Source of the DNA: Nisaea nitritireducens
Lineage (GTDB): Bacteria; Pseudomonadota; Alphaproteobacteria; Thalassobaculales; Thalassobaculaceae
Reading direction: 5' to 3'
DNA length: 64,000 bases
NCBI RefSeq assembly: GCF_014904795.1
Contig: NZ_JACZFS010000047.1
Location: 1 to 64,000, forward strand
Part shown: positions 1 through 9,212 of the stretch, one piece after another
Numbering within the stretch: the first letter of the stretch is position 1
How the letters are laid out: each line of letters opens with the position of its first letter
Made by a program: the position numbers and the translations under genes
Notes under the pieces: generated by a model
Told to the model about the DNA's origin: nothing
What the model saw: the letters and a program-made list of their open reading frames with translations, nothing else
Databases searched by the model: none

Positions 1-223
1 AAGCCCCGCGCTGATCATATGAGATGTGCAGCGACCATCGGACAATCATTCATAAGCTCGGTTTTTTGACCTGAATCAATGCTGCACTGCACAGGTGTCG
101 CTATTGGATCGGACAAGACGGTGAACGCTGGCTGAACTAAGCAGGTTTTCTCCGCAGTCCGCTTCATGGCGATTGCCTCACTTGTCCCGTGGCGGGCGCG
201 TTTCTCTAATGGAGTTCAGTGCC
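1..223 (+). other. Upstream region of phaC, no gene seen
   Basis: No convincing coding region lies here. A CTGC-ACT-GCAC element at 82-92 is one base from the CTGC-N3-GCAG pattern bound by PhaR in Paracoccus (family knowledge), so it is a weak candidate operator for the PHA synthase. A GGAG at 211-214 is the probable ribosome binding site for the ATG at 224. Confidence 0.35.
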
Positions 224-2077
224 ATGCAGGCCAATACCGTAAAGTCACGCACGCGGAAGACTCGTCGGAGCACGGATACCGGCACGCGTAAGCCCCGGGT
301 ATCCAGCGCCCCCGCAAGCGCTCCGCTTGTCCCCGAATGTGACCGGCCGACACCGGGTCACTATACGGCACAGGCGATAGACCATGCGTTCAAGGCCAAT
401 CTGGCGCGGTTGACCCTCGGCATCTCTCCCGCCGGTCTCGCGACATCCTATTTCAACTGGTTCTCACATCTCGCGCTGTCCCCGGGCAAGCATATGGAGC
501 TGGTGGAGAAAGCGGCCCGCAAAGCCGCACGGATTATGATCCATGCCGGAACGGCTGGGATGAACGCGGAAGCGCCCCCCTGTATCGAGCCGCTTCCCCA
601 GGACCGCCGTTTCTCGGGCGAGGCCTGGAAACAGTGGCCTTTCAACATGATCTCCCAGTCTTTCCTGCTGACCCAGCAATGGTGGCATAACGCCACAACG
701 GAGATCGACGGCCTCTCGAAGGAAGACGAGCATGCGGTGTCGTTCATGGCCCGGCAGATGCTCGACCACTATGCGCCGTCGAACATGCTCTGGACCAATC
801 CCGAGGCCCTGAAGGCGACGGTTGCGCAGGGCGGCACGAACCTGGCCCGCGGGGCCGGGTATATGGCGGACGACTGGCAGCGCGCTATTGCTGGCAAGAA
901 GCCGTCCGGAGCGGATGCCTTCCAGGTCGGGCGGGATGTCGGAGTGACGCCGGGCAAGGTGGTCTACCGCAATCACCTGATCGAGCTGATCCAGTATGAG
1001 CCGACCACGAAGCAGGTCTACCGGGAGCCGGTTCTGATCACGCCCGCCTGGATCATGAAGTACTACATCCTCGATCTCTCGCCGCATAATTCGCTGGTCA
1101 AATACCTTGTCGATCAGGGCCATACCGTCTTCATGGTCTCCTGGCGCAACCCGACATCGGAAGATCGCGACCTCGGCATGGAGGACTACCGTCAACTCGG
1201 CGTCCTTGATGCCCTCGACGCGGTTTCGGCGATTATTCCGGACACACAAATTCATGCGGTCGGCTACTGTCTCGGTGGGACGCTGCTCTCGATTGCGGCA
1301 GCGGCCATGGCGCGGGACGGCGATGACCGGCTGAAATCGATCACCACTTTCGCCACCCAGGTGGATTTCACCGAGGCCGGCGAGTTGATGCTGTTCATCC
1401 GGGAAAGCGAAGTCGCCTATCTGGAAAACATGATGTGGGACCAGGGTGTCCTTGATGGCTACCAGATGGCCGGGGCATTCCAGATCCTGCGCACGAACGA
1501 CCTGGTCTGGTCACGCATGGTCCACGACTACATGCTGGGCGAACGTCAGGAAATGAACGACCTGATGGCCTGGAACGCGGATCTGACACGGATGCCCTAC
1601 CGGATGCATTCCGAATATCTGCGCAGCCTGTTCCTTGACAACGACCTCGCCTCGGGACGGTTCACGGTGGGAGAGCGGCCGATCAATCTGGCCGACATCC
1701 GGGCGCCGATCTTCGCCGTGGGAACGGTAAAGGATCATGTCGCGCCCTGGCGGTCTGTACACAAGATCACCTTCCACCCGGCGACGGATGTCACGTTCGT
1801 GCTGACGAGCGGCGGGCACAATGCCGGGATCGTCAGCGAGCCGGGCCACCCGCGCCGGAACTATCAGGTAGCGACCAAGAAGGCGGGCGAAAGTTATATC
1901 GATCCGGATACCTGGGTGGCGGAAACACCGCGTAAGGACGGCTCCTGGTGGCCGGAATGGCAGGCCTGGCTTGCCGGGCAATCGACGGAAGGGGCCGCGC
2001 TGCCGGTCATGGGTGCGCCGGACGCGGGATACGCGCCGCTCTGTGATGCGCCGGGCACCTACGTTTTGCAGCAATAA
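224..2077 (+). CDS. phaC: Class I poly(3-hydroxyalkanoate) synthase
   Basis: Polymerises 3-hydroxyacyl-CoA into storage polyester on the surface of cytoplasmic PHA granules. About 617 aa from the ATG at 224, which I prefer to the TTG at 173 because GGAG lies 9 nt upstream. The N-terminal ~40 residues are basic and low-complexity, then a PhaC N-domain and an alpha/beta-hydrolase core follow. The lipase-like box reads GYCLGG with catalytic Cys349; Asp504 (in VKDHVAPW) and His532 (in GGHNAG) complete the triad with class I spacing. No phaA, phaB or phasin gene is visible in the window; a neighbour may lie to the left. Confidence 0.95.
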   Translation: MQANTVKSRTRKTRRSTDTGTRKPRVSSAPASAPLVPECDRPTPGHYTAQAIDHAFKANLARLTLGISPAGLATSYFNWFSHLALSPGKHMELVEKAARKAARIMIHAGTAGMNAEAPPCIEPLPQDRRFSGEAWKQWPFNMISQSFLLTQQWWHNATTEIDGLSKEDEHAVSFMARQMLDHYAPSNMLWTNPEALKATVAQGGTNLARGAGYMADDWQRAIAGKKPSGADAFQVGRDVGVTPGKVVYRNHLIELIQYEPTTKQVYREPVLITPAWIMKYYILDLSPHNSLVKYLVDQGHTVFMVSWRNPTSEDRDLGMEDYRQLGVLDALDAVSAIIPDTQIHAVGYCLGGTLLSIAAAAMARDGDDRLKSITTFATQVDFTEAGELMLFIRESEVAYLENMMWDQGVLDGYQMAGAFQILRTNDLVWSRMVHDYMLGERQEMNDLMAWNADLTRMPYRMHSEYLRSLFLDNDLASGRFTVGERPINLADIRAPIFAVGTVKDHVAPWRSVHKITFHPATDVTFVLTSGGHNAGIVSEPGHPRRNYQVATKKAGESYIDPDTWVAETPRKDGSWWPEWQAWLAGQSTEGAALPVMGAPDAGYAPLCDAPGTYVLQQ

Positions 2078-2161
2078 CGGCAGGATGTAGCCGGGGATCT
2101 GCTCACTCGCCGTGACATATGCAGTGAGGTCCCGTGATCGCAGACCGGCTTGGCCTTTTGT

Positions 2162-4660
2162 TTACGATGGTTTGTCTTTTCCAGCATGTTTTGCCAGCAC
2201 AGCGTAAAGCTTGTTCGGGTCTACCGGCTTGGAGATATGATCGACCATTCCGGCGTCACGGGTGCTTTGCCGGTCGTTGTCGAAGGCGTTTGCCGTCATG
2301 GCGATAATCGGCAAACCGCTGTGCCCCGGGTCTCCGAGGATCTTTCGAGCTGCGCTCAGACCGTCCATTTCCGGCATTTGCAGGTCCATGAGGATAGCGG
2401 AAAATGTTCCCGGCGGTTCCGAACGTACTCTCTCGATCGCGCGCTGTCCTGTCTCTGCAACCGTCACCTGCATGCCGATCTGCTCCAGCATTTCCCGGGC
2501 AACCCGTTGGTTCGCAATATTATCTTCGGCCAGTAAGACGCGCAGGCCTGAGAGAGCGGCACGGTGCGAGTGGTCGATTTGGGGGCGCGGGCGATCGGTT
2601 GGCGCTGCCTCTCCACAAGCTGTGAGCAGGGCATCTCGCAGACGCGTAGGCGTTACGCCCTTCGGTATCATGCCGTCCATTTCGGCCGCCGGCGCGCTTT
2701 CGTGAATCTCGTTCCCGCCGAATGTTGCGATCAGGCGGCGCTTAACCTGCTGCCCGCTCATACCCGGGCGGTTTTGCAGTGCCGTGCGCAGACGGTTTGC
2801 GGTTTCCGGTGTGGTTATGGCGTGGTCCAGCAGAACGATGTCGTAGGGAGGCTCCGCCGTGCGCAGAGCGTGCTCCGCAGTTTCGCAACCGGCAGCGGTT
2901 CCGGCCGTTGCCCCAAGCTGCTCAACCGATCGCGCAAGGGTCTCACGTGCTTTATCCACTGCGTCGACGACTAATACATGCAAGTCGCTCCGGATATCAT
3001 TTTCCGGCAGTGGAGCAGCATCGGTCGGCGTTTTAAACTTCACCGTAAGATGGAAATTGCTGCCTTTGTCCTGAACGCTTTCGACACCGATCGCGCCGCC
3101 CATCAAGGTTGTGAGTGCCTTGGAAATCGCCAGGCCGAGGCCACTTCCGCCATAGCGCCGCGTCGTTGAGGTATCCGCCTGACTGAAGGCCTGGAACAGG
3201 TTCTCGAATTGCTCCGGCGCCATGCCAATGCCGGTATCGGCGATCTCAAAACGGAGGGTTACGCCTTCTGCGTCCCGCTCAACCAGATCGACACTGAGAA
3301 CAACCGATCCCTTATGTGTGAATTTGGCGGCGTTACTGGTGAGGTTTAGGAGAATCTGAGCAAGCCGGAACGGATCGCCGATAAGCCTTTCGGGGACGTC
3401 CTCTCCGACTGTGAGGAGGAGGTCGACATCGGACGAGAGTATACTGTTGCCTGTCAGGGCGACGACGTTGCCGAGTATGTCGTCGCGATGAAACAGCAGG
3501 CTCTCAAGCTCCAGCATACCGGCGTCGATCCGCGAGAAATCGAGGATGTCGTCGAGAATTCGGAGCAGGAGCTGGCTGGAGCTTTCGACCTGTGTCAGAT
3601 GCTCGTTTTGCTTCTGTGTCAGATCTCCCCGGAGGACGAGCTGGGTGAAGCCTATAATTGCATTGAGTGGAGTCCGAATTTCATGGCTCATGTTGGCCAG
3701 GAAAGCGGATTTGGCGCGCGCCGCCGCTTCGGCGTCATCTTTCGCGAGCCGGATTTTTTCCTGATCCTCCATCCAGTCAGTGATGTCGACCAGCACGGAA
3801 ACCCATCCGCCGGATTCCGTTTTCCGGGTCCGCCGGTCGATATGTTTCTGCCGCATCGGCCAATATTGGACGGAGTGGTTGAAGTCCTCGAACTCGTAGT
3901 AGTTCAGGTACTGTTGCCACACTTCCTCATATGTTTGTCCAGGAAATGAATCGAGCTCCTCGACTTCGTAGCGCAGCAGGTTGGCCATGCCGCCCATTTC
4001 CAGCATCAGGTCTTCCGTGTAGCCCTGAATTTCGACGAAGGCGCTATTCCAGGCCCGGAAGTTGAAATCCTTGTCGTAGATGATGACCGGGTGCGGGATT
4101 GCCTGTAGAGCCGCGTTCAATTCCTCATGCAGTTGCCGGGATTGATCTTGCGCGGCGGCCAGGTGGGTGTCCCTGTCCAGAAAAGCCAGGAGCACAGCTG
4201 CGGTTGTGGCGGCTATAGAGCGGAAGATTTCCCGGTCGATATCCGAGAATGCATGCTCGCGATCGGCGATGGCGGCGATAGCACCTAACGTGCCTGCGGC
4301 CGTCATAAGCGGGGCGGCGAGGGTCGTTTGCTGGCGGGACTGTGACGGCGCTGTCTCTGAAACCGCCACCGACTGACGGATGCGGATACATCGGGATAGG
4401 GGCGAGTCAGGGTCCTCAAGGGAGATCGTGTCGCCCTCGGTATTCGAATACGCGGTTAATTTCTGGCCCGCTGTGTCGATTAATACGAGCTGAGAGCGGT
4501 CGCATGAAAGGAGCTTCGGTACGCGCTGGTCAAGCACCCGGTTGAGTGCAGGGATGCCGTCTGCGGCCACGAGCGAGCTTAAAACGTCGGCGAGTTCGCC
4601 GAAAGGCGATGCGTGAGTGGTCAGGGTAATGTCGGCGGTTGGTGCGGTCATGCGCGGCAT
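2162..4660 (-). CDS. Hybrid sensor histidine kinase (GAF-PAS-HisKA-HATPase-REC-REC)
   Basis: Cytoplasmic hybrid kinase of 832 aa with no obvious membrane segment. Order: a GAF-like sensor (about 20-160), a PAS-like region (180-300), a short coiled coil, HisKA with H-box MSHEIRTPLN (His326), HATPase_c with N-box NLTSNAAKF (about 439) and DTGIGM (475), then two receiver modules. The last receiver is intact (AEDN at 711, phospho-acceptor Asp759 in LMDLQMPEMDG, Lys811). The first (about 560-680) lacks the usual acidic pair (VVDAVD) although Asp612 is kept, so it looks degenerate. No partner Hpt or output regulator lies beside it. The signal sensed is unknown. Confidence 0.9.
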   Translation of the reverse strand: MPRMTAPTADITLTTHASPFGELADVLSSLVAADGIPALNRVLDQRVPKLLSCDRSQLVLIDTAGQKLTAYSNTEGDTISLEDPDSPLSRCIRIRQSVAVSETAPSQSRQQTTLAAPLMTAAGTLGAIAAIADREHAFSDIDREIFRSIAATTAAVLLAFLDRDTHLAAAQDQSRQLHEELNAALQAIPHPVIIYDKDFNFRAWNSAFVEIQGYTEDLMLEMGGMANLLRYEVEELDSFPGQTYEEVWQQYLNYYEFEDFNHSVQYWPMRQKHIDRRTRKTESGGWVSVLVDITDWMEDQEKIRLAKDDAEAAARAKSAFLANMSHEIRTPLNAIIGFTQLVLRGDLTQKQNEHLTQVESSSQLLLRILDDILDFSRIDAGMLELESLLFHRDDILGNVVALTGNSILSSDVDLLLTVGEDVPERLIGDPFRLAQILLNLTSNAAKFTHKGSVVLSVDLVERDAEGVTLRFEIADTGIGMAPEQFENLFQAFSQADTSTTRRYGGSGLGLAISKALTTLMGGAIGVESVQDKGSNFHLTVKFKTPTDAAPLPENDIRSDLHVLVVDAVDKARETLARSVEQLGATAGTAAGCETAEHALRTAEPPYDIVLLDHAITTPETANRLRTALQNRPGMSGQQVKRRLIATFGGNEIHESAPAAEMDGMIPKGVTPTRLRDALLTACGEAAPTDRPRPQIDHSHRAALSGLRVLLAEDNIANQRVAREMLEQIGMQVTVAETGQRAIERVRSEPPGTFSAILMDLQMPEMDGLSAARKILGDPGHSGLPIIAMTANAFDNDRQSTRDAGMVDHISKPVDPNKLYAVLAKHAGKDKPS

Positions 4661-4799
4661 CTCTCAGGCGCAAACAGAATGCAGCCCGGAGAGATTTTTC
4701 GTAAGCAACATCTTGTCTGGCGCACGCGGTCTGACCATGGCAGCTGGTGGCGGACCCGGGATGGGTCCGCCTGATTTCGCAAGGTTTGGCCCCGTGGCC

Positions 4800-5111
4800 T
4801 CACCCCTTCCGGAACATGACTGGTTCTTCGGATTGGCTGATAACGCGGTGTTCGAAAGGACCGGAGCGCTTGATCGTGGATCCGGGCTGCAGATCGTATT
4901 CCTCGGCATCGGTCGATCCGTCGACCCGGCGAACCTCCCGGCGGAACAGAAAGCGCGTTAGCGCGGTAACCGTGTATGTCTCATCGGCGCCGTATTTGTG
5001 CCATTCGGTCGCGTCGCCTTTTTCCGGAAAGACAACCAGTCGTCCCTTAACGTTGGGTGAGCCGATCGCTACCCCATCGCCTTTATCTGTATCGTGATTA
5101 TGAACAGTCAT
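4800..5111 (-). CDS. Small hypothetical protein, possibly cupin-like
   Basis: 103 aa with no signal peptide or membrane segment. The sequence is rich in predicted beta strands with a histidine near residue 38 and a late GPFEHRVIS stretch, which recalls a small single-domain cupin, but I cannot see the two canonical cupin motifs clearly. It reads in the same direction as the hybrid kinase downstream (about 140 bp away). An AT-rich inverted repeat at 5192-5227 lies just upstream and may control it. Function unknown. Confidence 0.55.
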   Translation of the reverse strand: MTVHNHDTDKGDGVAIGSPNVKGRLVVFPEKGDATEWHKYGADETYTVTALTRFLFRREVRRVDGSTDAEEYDLQPGSTIKRSGPFEHRVISQSEEPVMFRKG

Positions 5112-5191
5112 CGCGGTCCCACCCCGATTGATTGAGATACCAGATTTCTAATGTGAGAAAACTCGTGTCGTCAATCGAATGTCATAATCTG

Positions 5192-5227
5192 AATTAAGGG
5201 AAAATATTGTAAAATATTCCCTTAATT
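5192..5227. promoter_or_regulatory. AT-rich 11-bp inverted repeat
   Basis: Perfect arms AATTAAGGGAA (5192-5202) and TTCCCTTAATT (5217-5227) flank a 14-nt AT-rich loop. It lies between the 3' end of the membrane-protein gene and the start of the 103-aa gene, both on the minus strand. There is no run of T after either arm, so an operator for the 103-aa gene is as likely as a terminator. Confidence 0.5.
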
Positions 5228-5269
5228 ATAGGTTTCTTTGCAGCAGTTTTCTTGGGGTTTATCTGCCGG

Positions 5270-5776
5270 CTAGATATTCAGCAGGAAGATTCTGGTCACC
5301 GCGATCGTTACCAACTCCAGGTAGAGTACCATCGCGATCATCATGCCGTAGCGCTGCAGGTCGCTGATCAGTTTTGATTTCCGCTTGCGGGCAGCGGTAC
5401 TGAAACTGCCCCACTTGGATGTCACATAGTCGATCTTGCGCACTTCTGCCGATTGCCACCACTGCAGACTGAGGACCACGCCGGCGCTGGCGAGGCTGAA
5501 AATCCAGACCATGATCATAAGCAATTGGGCGAGTGTCGGATCTTTCCAGTGGGTCCATTCCCCGTAGCCAGTCGCAACCGCGGCGCCGATGGAGAAATAG
5601 AGCACGGCGCGCCATTGCTGATGCTTCGCGAAGCGCAGGTTTTCGGACGCATCGGCATAGATCGCGAGGAATTCTGCGTGGGTCGTTTCCTCAAGTTCGC
5701 TCGGGGTGTCTTCCTCAGGGTTGAGCGGATCGAGGCGGTCTTCATCGGTGTCGATCGGATTCAGCGGCTTGGCCAT
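5270..5776 (-). CDS. Hypothetical three-helix membrane protein
   Basis: 168 aa from the ATG at 5776, preceded by AAGGATC; a longer in-frame start at 5821 has no better site. The N-terminal ~45 residues are acidic and probably cytoplasmic. Hydrophobic segments follow at roughly 55-75, 83-108 and 143-167, the last running to the C terminus. A basic stretch (ARKRKSK) precedes the last helix. No family recognised. It stands alone between azlD and the 103-aa gene, all on the minus strand. Confidence 0.65.
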   Translation of the reverse strand: MAKPLNPIDTDEDRLDPLNPEEDTPSELEETTHAEFLAIYADASENLRFAKHQQWRAVLYFSIGAAVATGYGEWTHWKDPTLAQLLMIMVWIFSLASAGVVLSLQWWQSAEVRKIDYVTSKWGSFSTAARKRKSKLISDLQRYGMMIAMVLYLELVTIAVTRIFLLNI

Positions 5777-6016
5777 GATCGGATCCTTCCCGTTCAGGCG
5801 GCATTCAGTACCGCCGGGCATTTCGGCTCTTTACGATGCCTTATTTTAGGCACCGATGGAATTTCGCTTTCCCTGCAAGGTCCGGCGTGCTGCTGGACTG
5901 AAGCTTACCCTTTTAGGAATTCGATCATGGATGGCCACATTGCGGCACCGTATTAGAGAGAGGAGGTGTTGATGTGCATCTGCTCCATGTTCGAAGCAGG
6001 AAAAGCGGTTGTTAAG

Positions 6017-6355
6017 TCAATATGTGAGTATGGCCAGTCCTCCGGCGAAACATCCTGCGCCGACTGCAGCGCCCAGCAGCAGGTTGCGTTTTGCCAGGAA
6101 GAACACCGCGAAGCCGATCGCCACTGCACCGACCCTGAGCATGAGCGGGGTGTCGGCCAGATCGCCGGTCGGCAGGATCGCCATGCGGGAGATCAGCCCG
6201 GCGACGGTGGCGTAGGAAACGCAGCCGATCCAGCGAAACAGAGCGCCGTCAGTGTCGATTTTCGAGGCCAATAAGGCACCCAGGACACGCCAGAGAAAGG
6301 TGACGGAGGCTGCCAGTAGGACCAGCGCGAGAGGCGAAATCGCGGCGGCGCTCAT
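6017..6355 (-). CDS. azlD: AzlD-type branched-chain amino acid transport subunit
   Basis: 112 aa, very hydrophobic, about four membrane segments, the usual size for AzlD. Its ATG (6355) overlaps the TGA of the azlC homologue as ATGA, so the two are translationally coupled. The AzlC/AzlD pair forms a two-subunit exporter for branched-chain amino acids and analogues in the inner membrane (family knowledge). A longer reading frame exists upstream but lies inside azlC and is not a real extension. Confidence 0.85.
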   Translation of the reverse strand: MSAAAISPLALVLLAASVTFLWRVLGALLASKIDTDGALFRWIGCVSYATVAGLISRMAILPTGDLADTPLMLRVGAVAIGFAVFFLAKRNLLLGAAVGAGCFAGGLAILTY

Positions 6356-7077
6356 CGGCGCCTCCCGAGAATGATATAGGCAAGCGTCCCGCCGATCAGG
6401 CCTGTCAGGATCACCCCGTAATTCGGCTCGATGCTGTGCAGGGGAGGGCCAATGACGGCGCCGGCACAGACAGCGAGAATGACAAGGCGGTCTCGGTTCA
6501 GTGCAAACAGTAACGAAAGAAATACGACATTGAGGAACACCAGGGTAAGGCGGACGATGGCGGGCATGTCCGCAGAAAGCCAGTATCCGGCAAGCGTGCC
6601 GATGCAGCCCATGGTGATGCAGAGCCCCGCGACGGGCCAGTAGTAGGCCAGCGCCGATTCTTTGTTCATGCGCTGTGCGGCCGCCATGCCCATCGGCCAG
6701 GTCGATGCCGACATCAGGTGCGCGATAAAGATCCGTTTCAGCGGATGCGTAACGGCATCGCGGAAGGTGCCGACCAGGATCGTCGCCATCGGGAAGAAGC
6801 GGACGCTGGCCATGGATACGGCCAGCAAGGTGACGAAAAGATCCGCTCCCGAGGCTTTCAGGTCCGCCATCGCGACCTGCCCCGGCATGGCCCATACAAG
6901 CGCCGTTGAGAGCAGGGCCTCGAAGGCGGAAAAGCCGTTGGCATGTGCAAGGGAGCCATAGCCGAGCATGGTTGCGAAGACGACAATCGACGGGACCGCA
7001 AGGCCATGCCGCACACCTTCGCGAAAGGCTTCTTTCCGATTAGGACTGCATTCACTCTCGGTTTTCGCTGCGCTCAA
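6352..7077 (-). CDS. azlC: AzlC-type branched-chain amino acid permease
   Basis: 241 aa, the normal length for the large subunit. The family signature is visible near the N terminus (FREGVRHGLAVPSIVVFA) followed by about 5-6 hydrophobic segments and the typical AMPGQVAMADLK region. It is the first gene of a two-gene operon with azlD. It is divergent from the peptide ABC ATPase gene, with about 160 bp between the starts that must hold both promoters. Substrate range is inferred from the family only. Confidence 0.88.
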   Translation of the reverse strand: MSAAKTESECSPNRKEAFREGVRHGLAVPSIVVFATMLGYGSLAHANGFSAFEALLSTALVWAMPGQVAMADLKASGADLFVTLLAVSMASVRFFPMATILVGTFRDAVTHPLKRIFIAHLMSASTWPMGMAAAQRMNKESALAYYWPVAGLCITMGCIGTLAGYWLSADMPAIVRLTLVFLNVVFLSLLFALNRDRLVILAVCAGAVIGPPLHSIEPNYGVILTGLIGGTLAYIILGRRR

Positions 7078-7239
7078 GGCCGCCTCATACGTCTTAACTC
7101 TTCCGGGGAGCGAAATTTGACAGATTGCGTCTGGATTTGACTATCAAAAGCATACAGACTGCCCCGCTGAAAATGGTGCAAAAAAGAGAAAAAATCAAAG
7201 CACCGCCTAGATACGAGCGAGCCATGGGAGGCCGTGTAA

Positions 7240-9096
7240 ATGCATGATGACCGACTGATCGAAGTCGACGATCTTCGGGTTCACTTTCCGCTTGATGACC
7301 AGACGGTCAAAGCGGTTGATGGAGTCTCTTGGCATATTGACCGGGGCGAAACGCTAGCTGTTGTCGGCGAGTCCGGGTCAGGTAAATCCGTTACGGCGAT
7401 GTCGCTGATGCGGCTGACCGATTATGCCGGCGGGCATATAGCGTCCGGCAAGGTCGATTTCCGGCGCAAGAACGGTGAGGTGATCGATATCGCCAAAGCC
7501 GACCAGGGCACGATGCGGGATATTCGCGGTAACGATATCTCGATGATCTTCCAGGAGCCGATGACCTCTCTCAACCCGGTTTTCACCATCGGGTTCCAGA
7601 TCGCCGAAACCATCATGCTGCACCAGGGCAAGAGCGAGCAGGAAGCGCTCGACATGGCTCTGGAGATGCTGAAACTGGTCCGTATTCCGGAACCGGAAAA
7701 GCAGCTGACCCAGTATCCGCACCAATTGTCCGGTGGTATGCGCCAGCGGGTGATGATTGCGATGGCGCTGAGTTGCCGTCCGAGCCTGCTGATCGCCGAC
7801 GAGCCGACCACCGCGCTCGACGTGACGATCCAGGCGCAGATCCTTGATTTGATCAAGATGCTGCAGCAGGAAATCGGCATGTCCGTGATGTTCATTACCC
7901 ACGATATGGGGGTGGTGGCCGAAGTGGCGGATCGTGTCGTCGTCATGCTGAAAGGCAAGAAGGTCGAGGAAGGGCCGGCGGAGCAGATCTTCCATTCGCC
8001 GCAGCATCCTTACACCAAGGCCCTGCTCGCAGCCGTGCCGAAACTCGGCTCGATGAAGGGCATGACCTTCCCGGCCAAATTCGCGAATGTCGATGTGAGT
8101 CGGTCGGAAGGCGAAGCAGTCAAGGACGCATCCGCCGCGCACGAACTGCAGGAAATGCAGGACACGGTTCGGCACACGGAAGCACCGTTGCTGACGGTCG
8201 AAGGTCTGACCACCCGGTTCGATATCCGTAAGGGTATGTTTGGATCGGCTACGGCGCGGGTTCACGCGGTCGAGGGGGTTTCTTTCGGTCTGCAGCCGGG
8301 CGAGACCCTGGCGCTGGTCGGAGAGTCCGGCTGCGGCAAGTCGACCACCGGGCGGTCTATCATCAAGCTGGTGGAGCCGAACAGCGGCAGCATCAAGTTT
8401 GAGGGCACAGAGCTGATGGGGCTCGACCCGAAAGACATGCGCCCGCTGCGCCGCGACATGCAGATGATCTTCCAGGACCCGTTCGCATCCCTGAACCCAC
8501 GTATGACGGCGGGGTCGGCCATTGCGGAGCCTATGATCGTCCACAATATCGCCTCCGGGAAGGATGCGGATGAGCGGGTGGTCTCTCTGCTGCGCCGTGT
8601 TGGTCTTGATGCCGAGCATGCGGAACGGTACCCGCATGAATTCTCCGGCGGGCAGCGCCAGCGGCTTTGCATTGCCCGGGCTCTTGGGCTCGGGCCGAAG
8701 CTGATCATCGCGGATGAAGCGGTTTCGGCTCTGGACGTGTCGATCCAGGCGCAGGTCGTGAACCTGATGATGGATCTGCAGGAAGAATTCGGCCTCGCCT
8801 ATCTCTTCATCAGCCACGACATGGCCGTTGTCGAACGTGTCAGCCACCGGGTTGCCGTGATGTATCTCGGTGAGATCGTCGAGATCGGCCCCCGTGCGGC
8901 TGTGTTCGAGAATGCTCAGCATGCCTATACGAAAAAGCTGATGTCGGCGGTTCCGGTCGCCGATCCGTCGCGCCGCAAACGGGACCTCAACCTGATGACG
9001 GACGAGATCCCGAGCCCGCTAAAGCCGATTGGCTACGAGCCTCCGAAGCAGGAATACCGGCAGGTCGGCGAAGGGCACTTCGTGCTGGAGAGTTAA
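7240..9096 (+). CDS. Dipeptide/oligopeptide ABC transporter, fused double ATPase
   Basis: 618 aa holding two complete ABC ATPase domains, like GsiA or YejF. The first has Walker A GESGSGKS, signature LSGGMRQR and Walker [13 protein letters not shown]; the second has [16 protein letters not shown] and [12 protein letters not shown]. Each is followed by the oligopeptide/dipeptide C-terminal extension ([24 protein letters not shown]). GGGAGG precedes the ATG by about 9 nt. It should energise the two permeases encoded on the opposite strand at 10.3-12.2 kb. The split, convergent layout is unusual because these genes normally share one operon. Confidence 0.92.
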   Translation: MHDDRLIEVDDLRVHFPLDDQTVKAVDGVSWHIDRGETLAVVGESGSGKSVTAMSLMRLTDYAGGHIASGKVDFRRKNGEVIDIAKADQGTMRDIRGNDISMIFQEPMTSLNPVFTIGFQIAETIMLHQGKSEQEALDMALEMLKLVRIPEPEKQLTQYPHQLSGGMRQRVMIAMALSCRPSLLIADEPTTALDVTIQAQILDLIKMLQQEIGMSVMFITHDMGVVAEVADRVVVMLKGKKVEEGPAEQIFHSPQHPYTKALLAAVPKLGSMKGMTFPAKFANVDVSRSEGEAVKDASAAHELQEMQDTVRHTEAPLLTVEGLTTRFDIRKGMFGSATARVHAVEGVSFGLQPGETLALVGESGCGKSTTGRSIIKLVEPNSGSIKFEGTELMGLDPKDMRPLRRDMQMIFQDPFASLNPRMTAGSAIAEPMIVHNIASGKDADERVVSLLRRVGLDAEHAERYPHEFSGGQRQRLCIARALGLGPKLIIADEAVSALDVSIQAQVVNLMMDLQEEFGLAYLFISHDMAVVERVSHRVAVMYLGEIVEIGPRAAVFENAQHAYTKKLMSAVPVADPSRRKRDLNLMTDEIPSPLKPIGYEPPKQEYRQVGEGHFVLES

Positions 9097-9123
9097 TCTG
9101 GCTGCGACCAAATCTGAAATCTG

Positions 9124-9150
9124 AAACGGCGCCTTCGGGCGCCGTTTTTT
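9124..9150 (+). terminator. Rho-independent terminator of the ABC ATPase gene
   Basis: Perfect 10-bp stem AAACGGCGCC (9124-9133) / GGCGCCGTTT (9138-9147) closed by a UUCG tetraloop and ending in TTTTTT. It lies 28 bp after the stop codon. Confidence 0.92.
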
Positions 9151-9212
9151 GTTGCCGTCTCGGTGAGTGAAATCCGGATATAGTCGGCCGGCATTCAAGC
9201 TGGAGAGCGATA

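Noticed and set aside
5972-6274. Plus-strand frame with a strong AGGAGG site 5 nt before its ATG
   Set aside because: The ribosome site is good, but after 45 nt the frame runs antisense through azlD and codes for a low-complexity Cys/Gln-rich product. It could be a very small leader, but support is lacking.
7378-8922. 514-codon open frame on the minus strand
   Set aside because: It is antisense to the double ATPase with both sets of Walker motifs; no family is recognisable in it.
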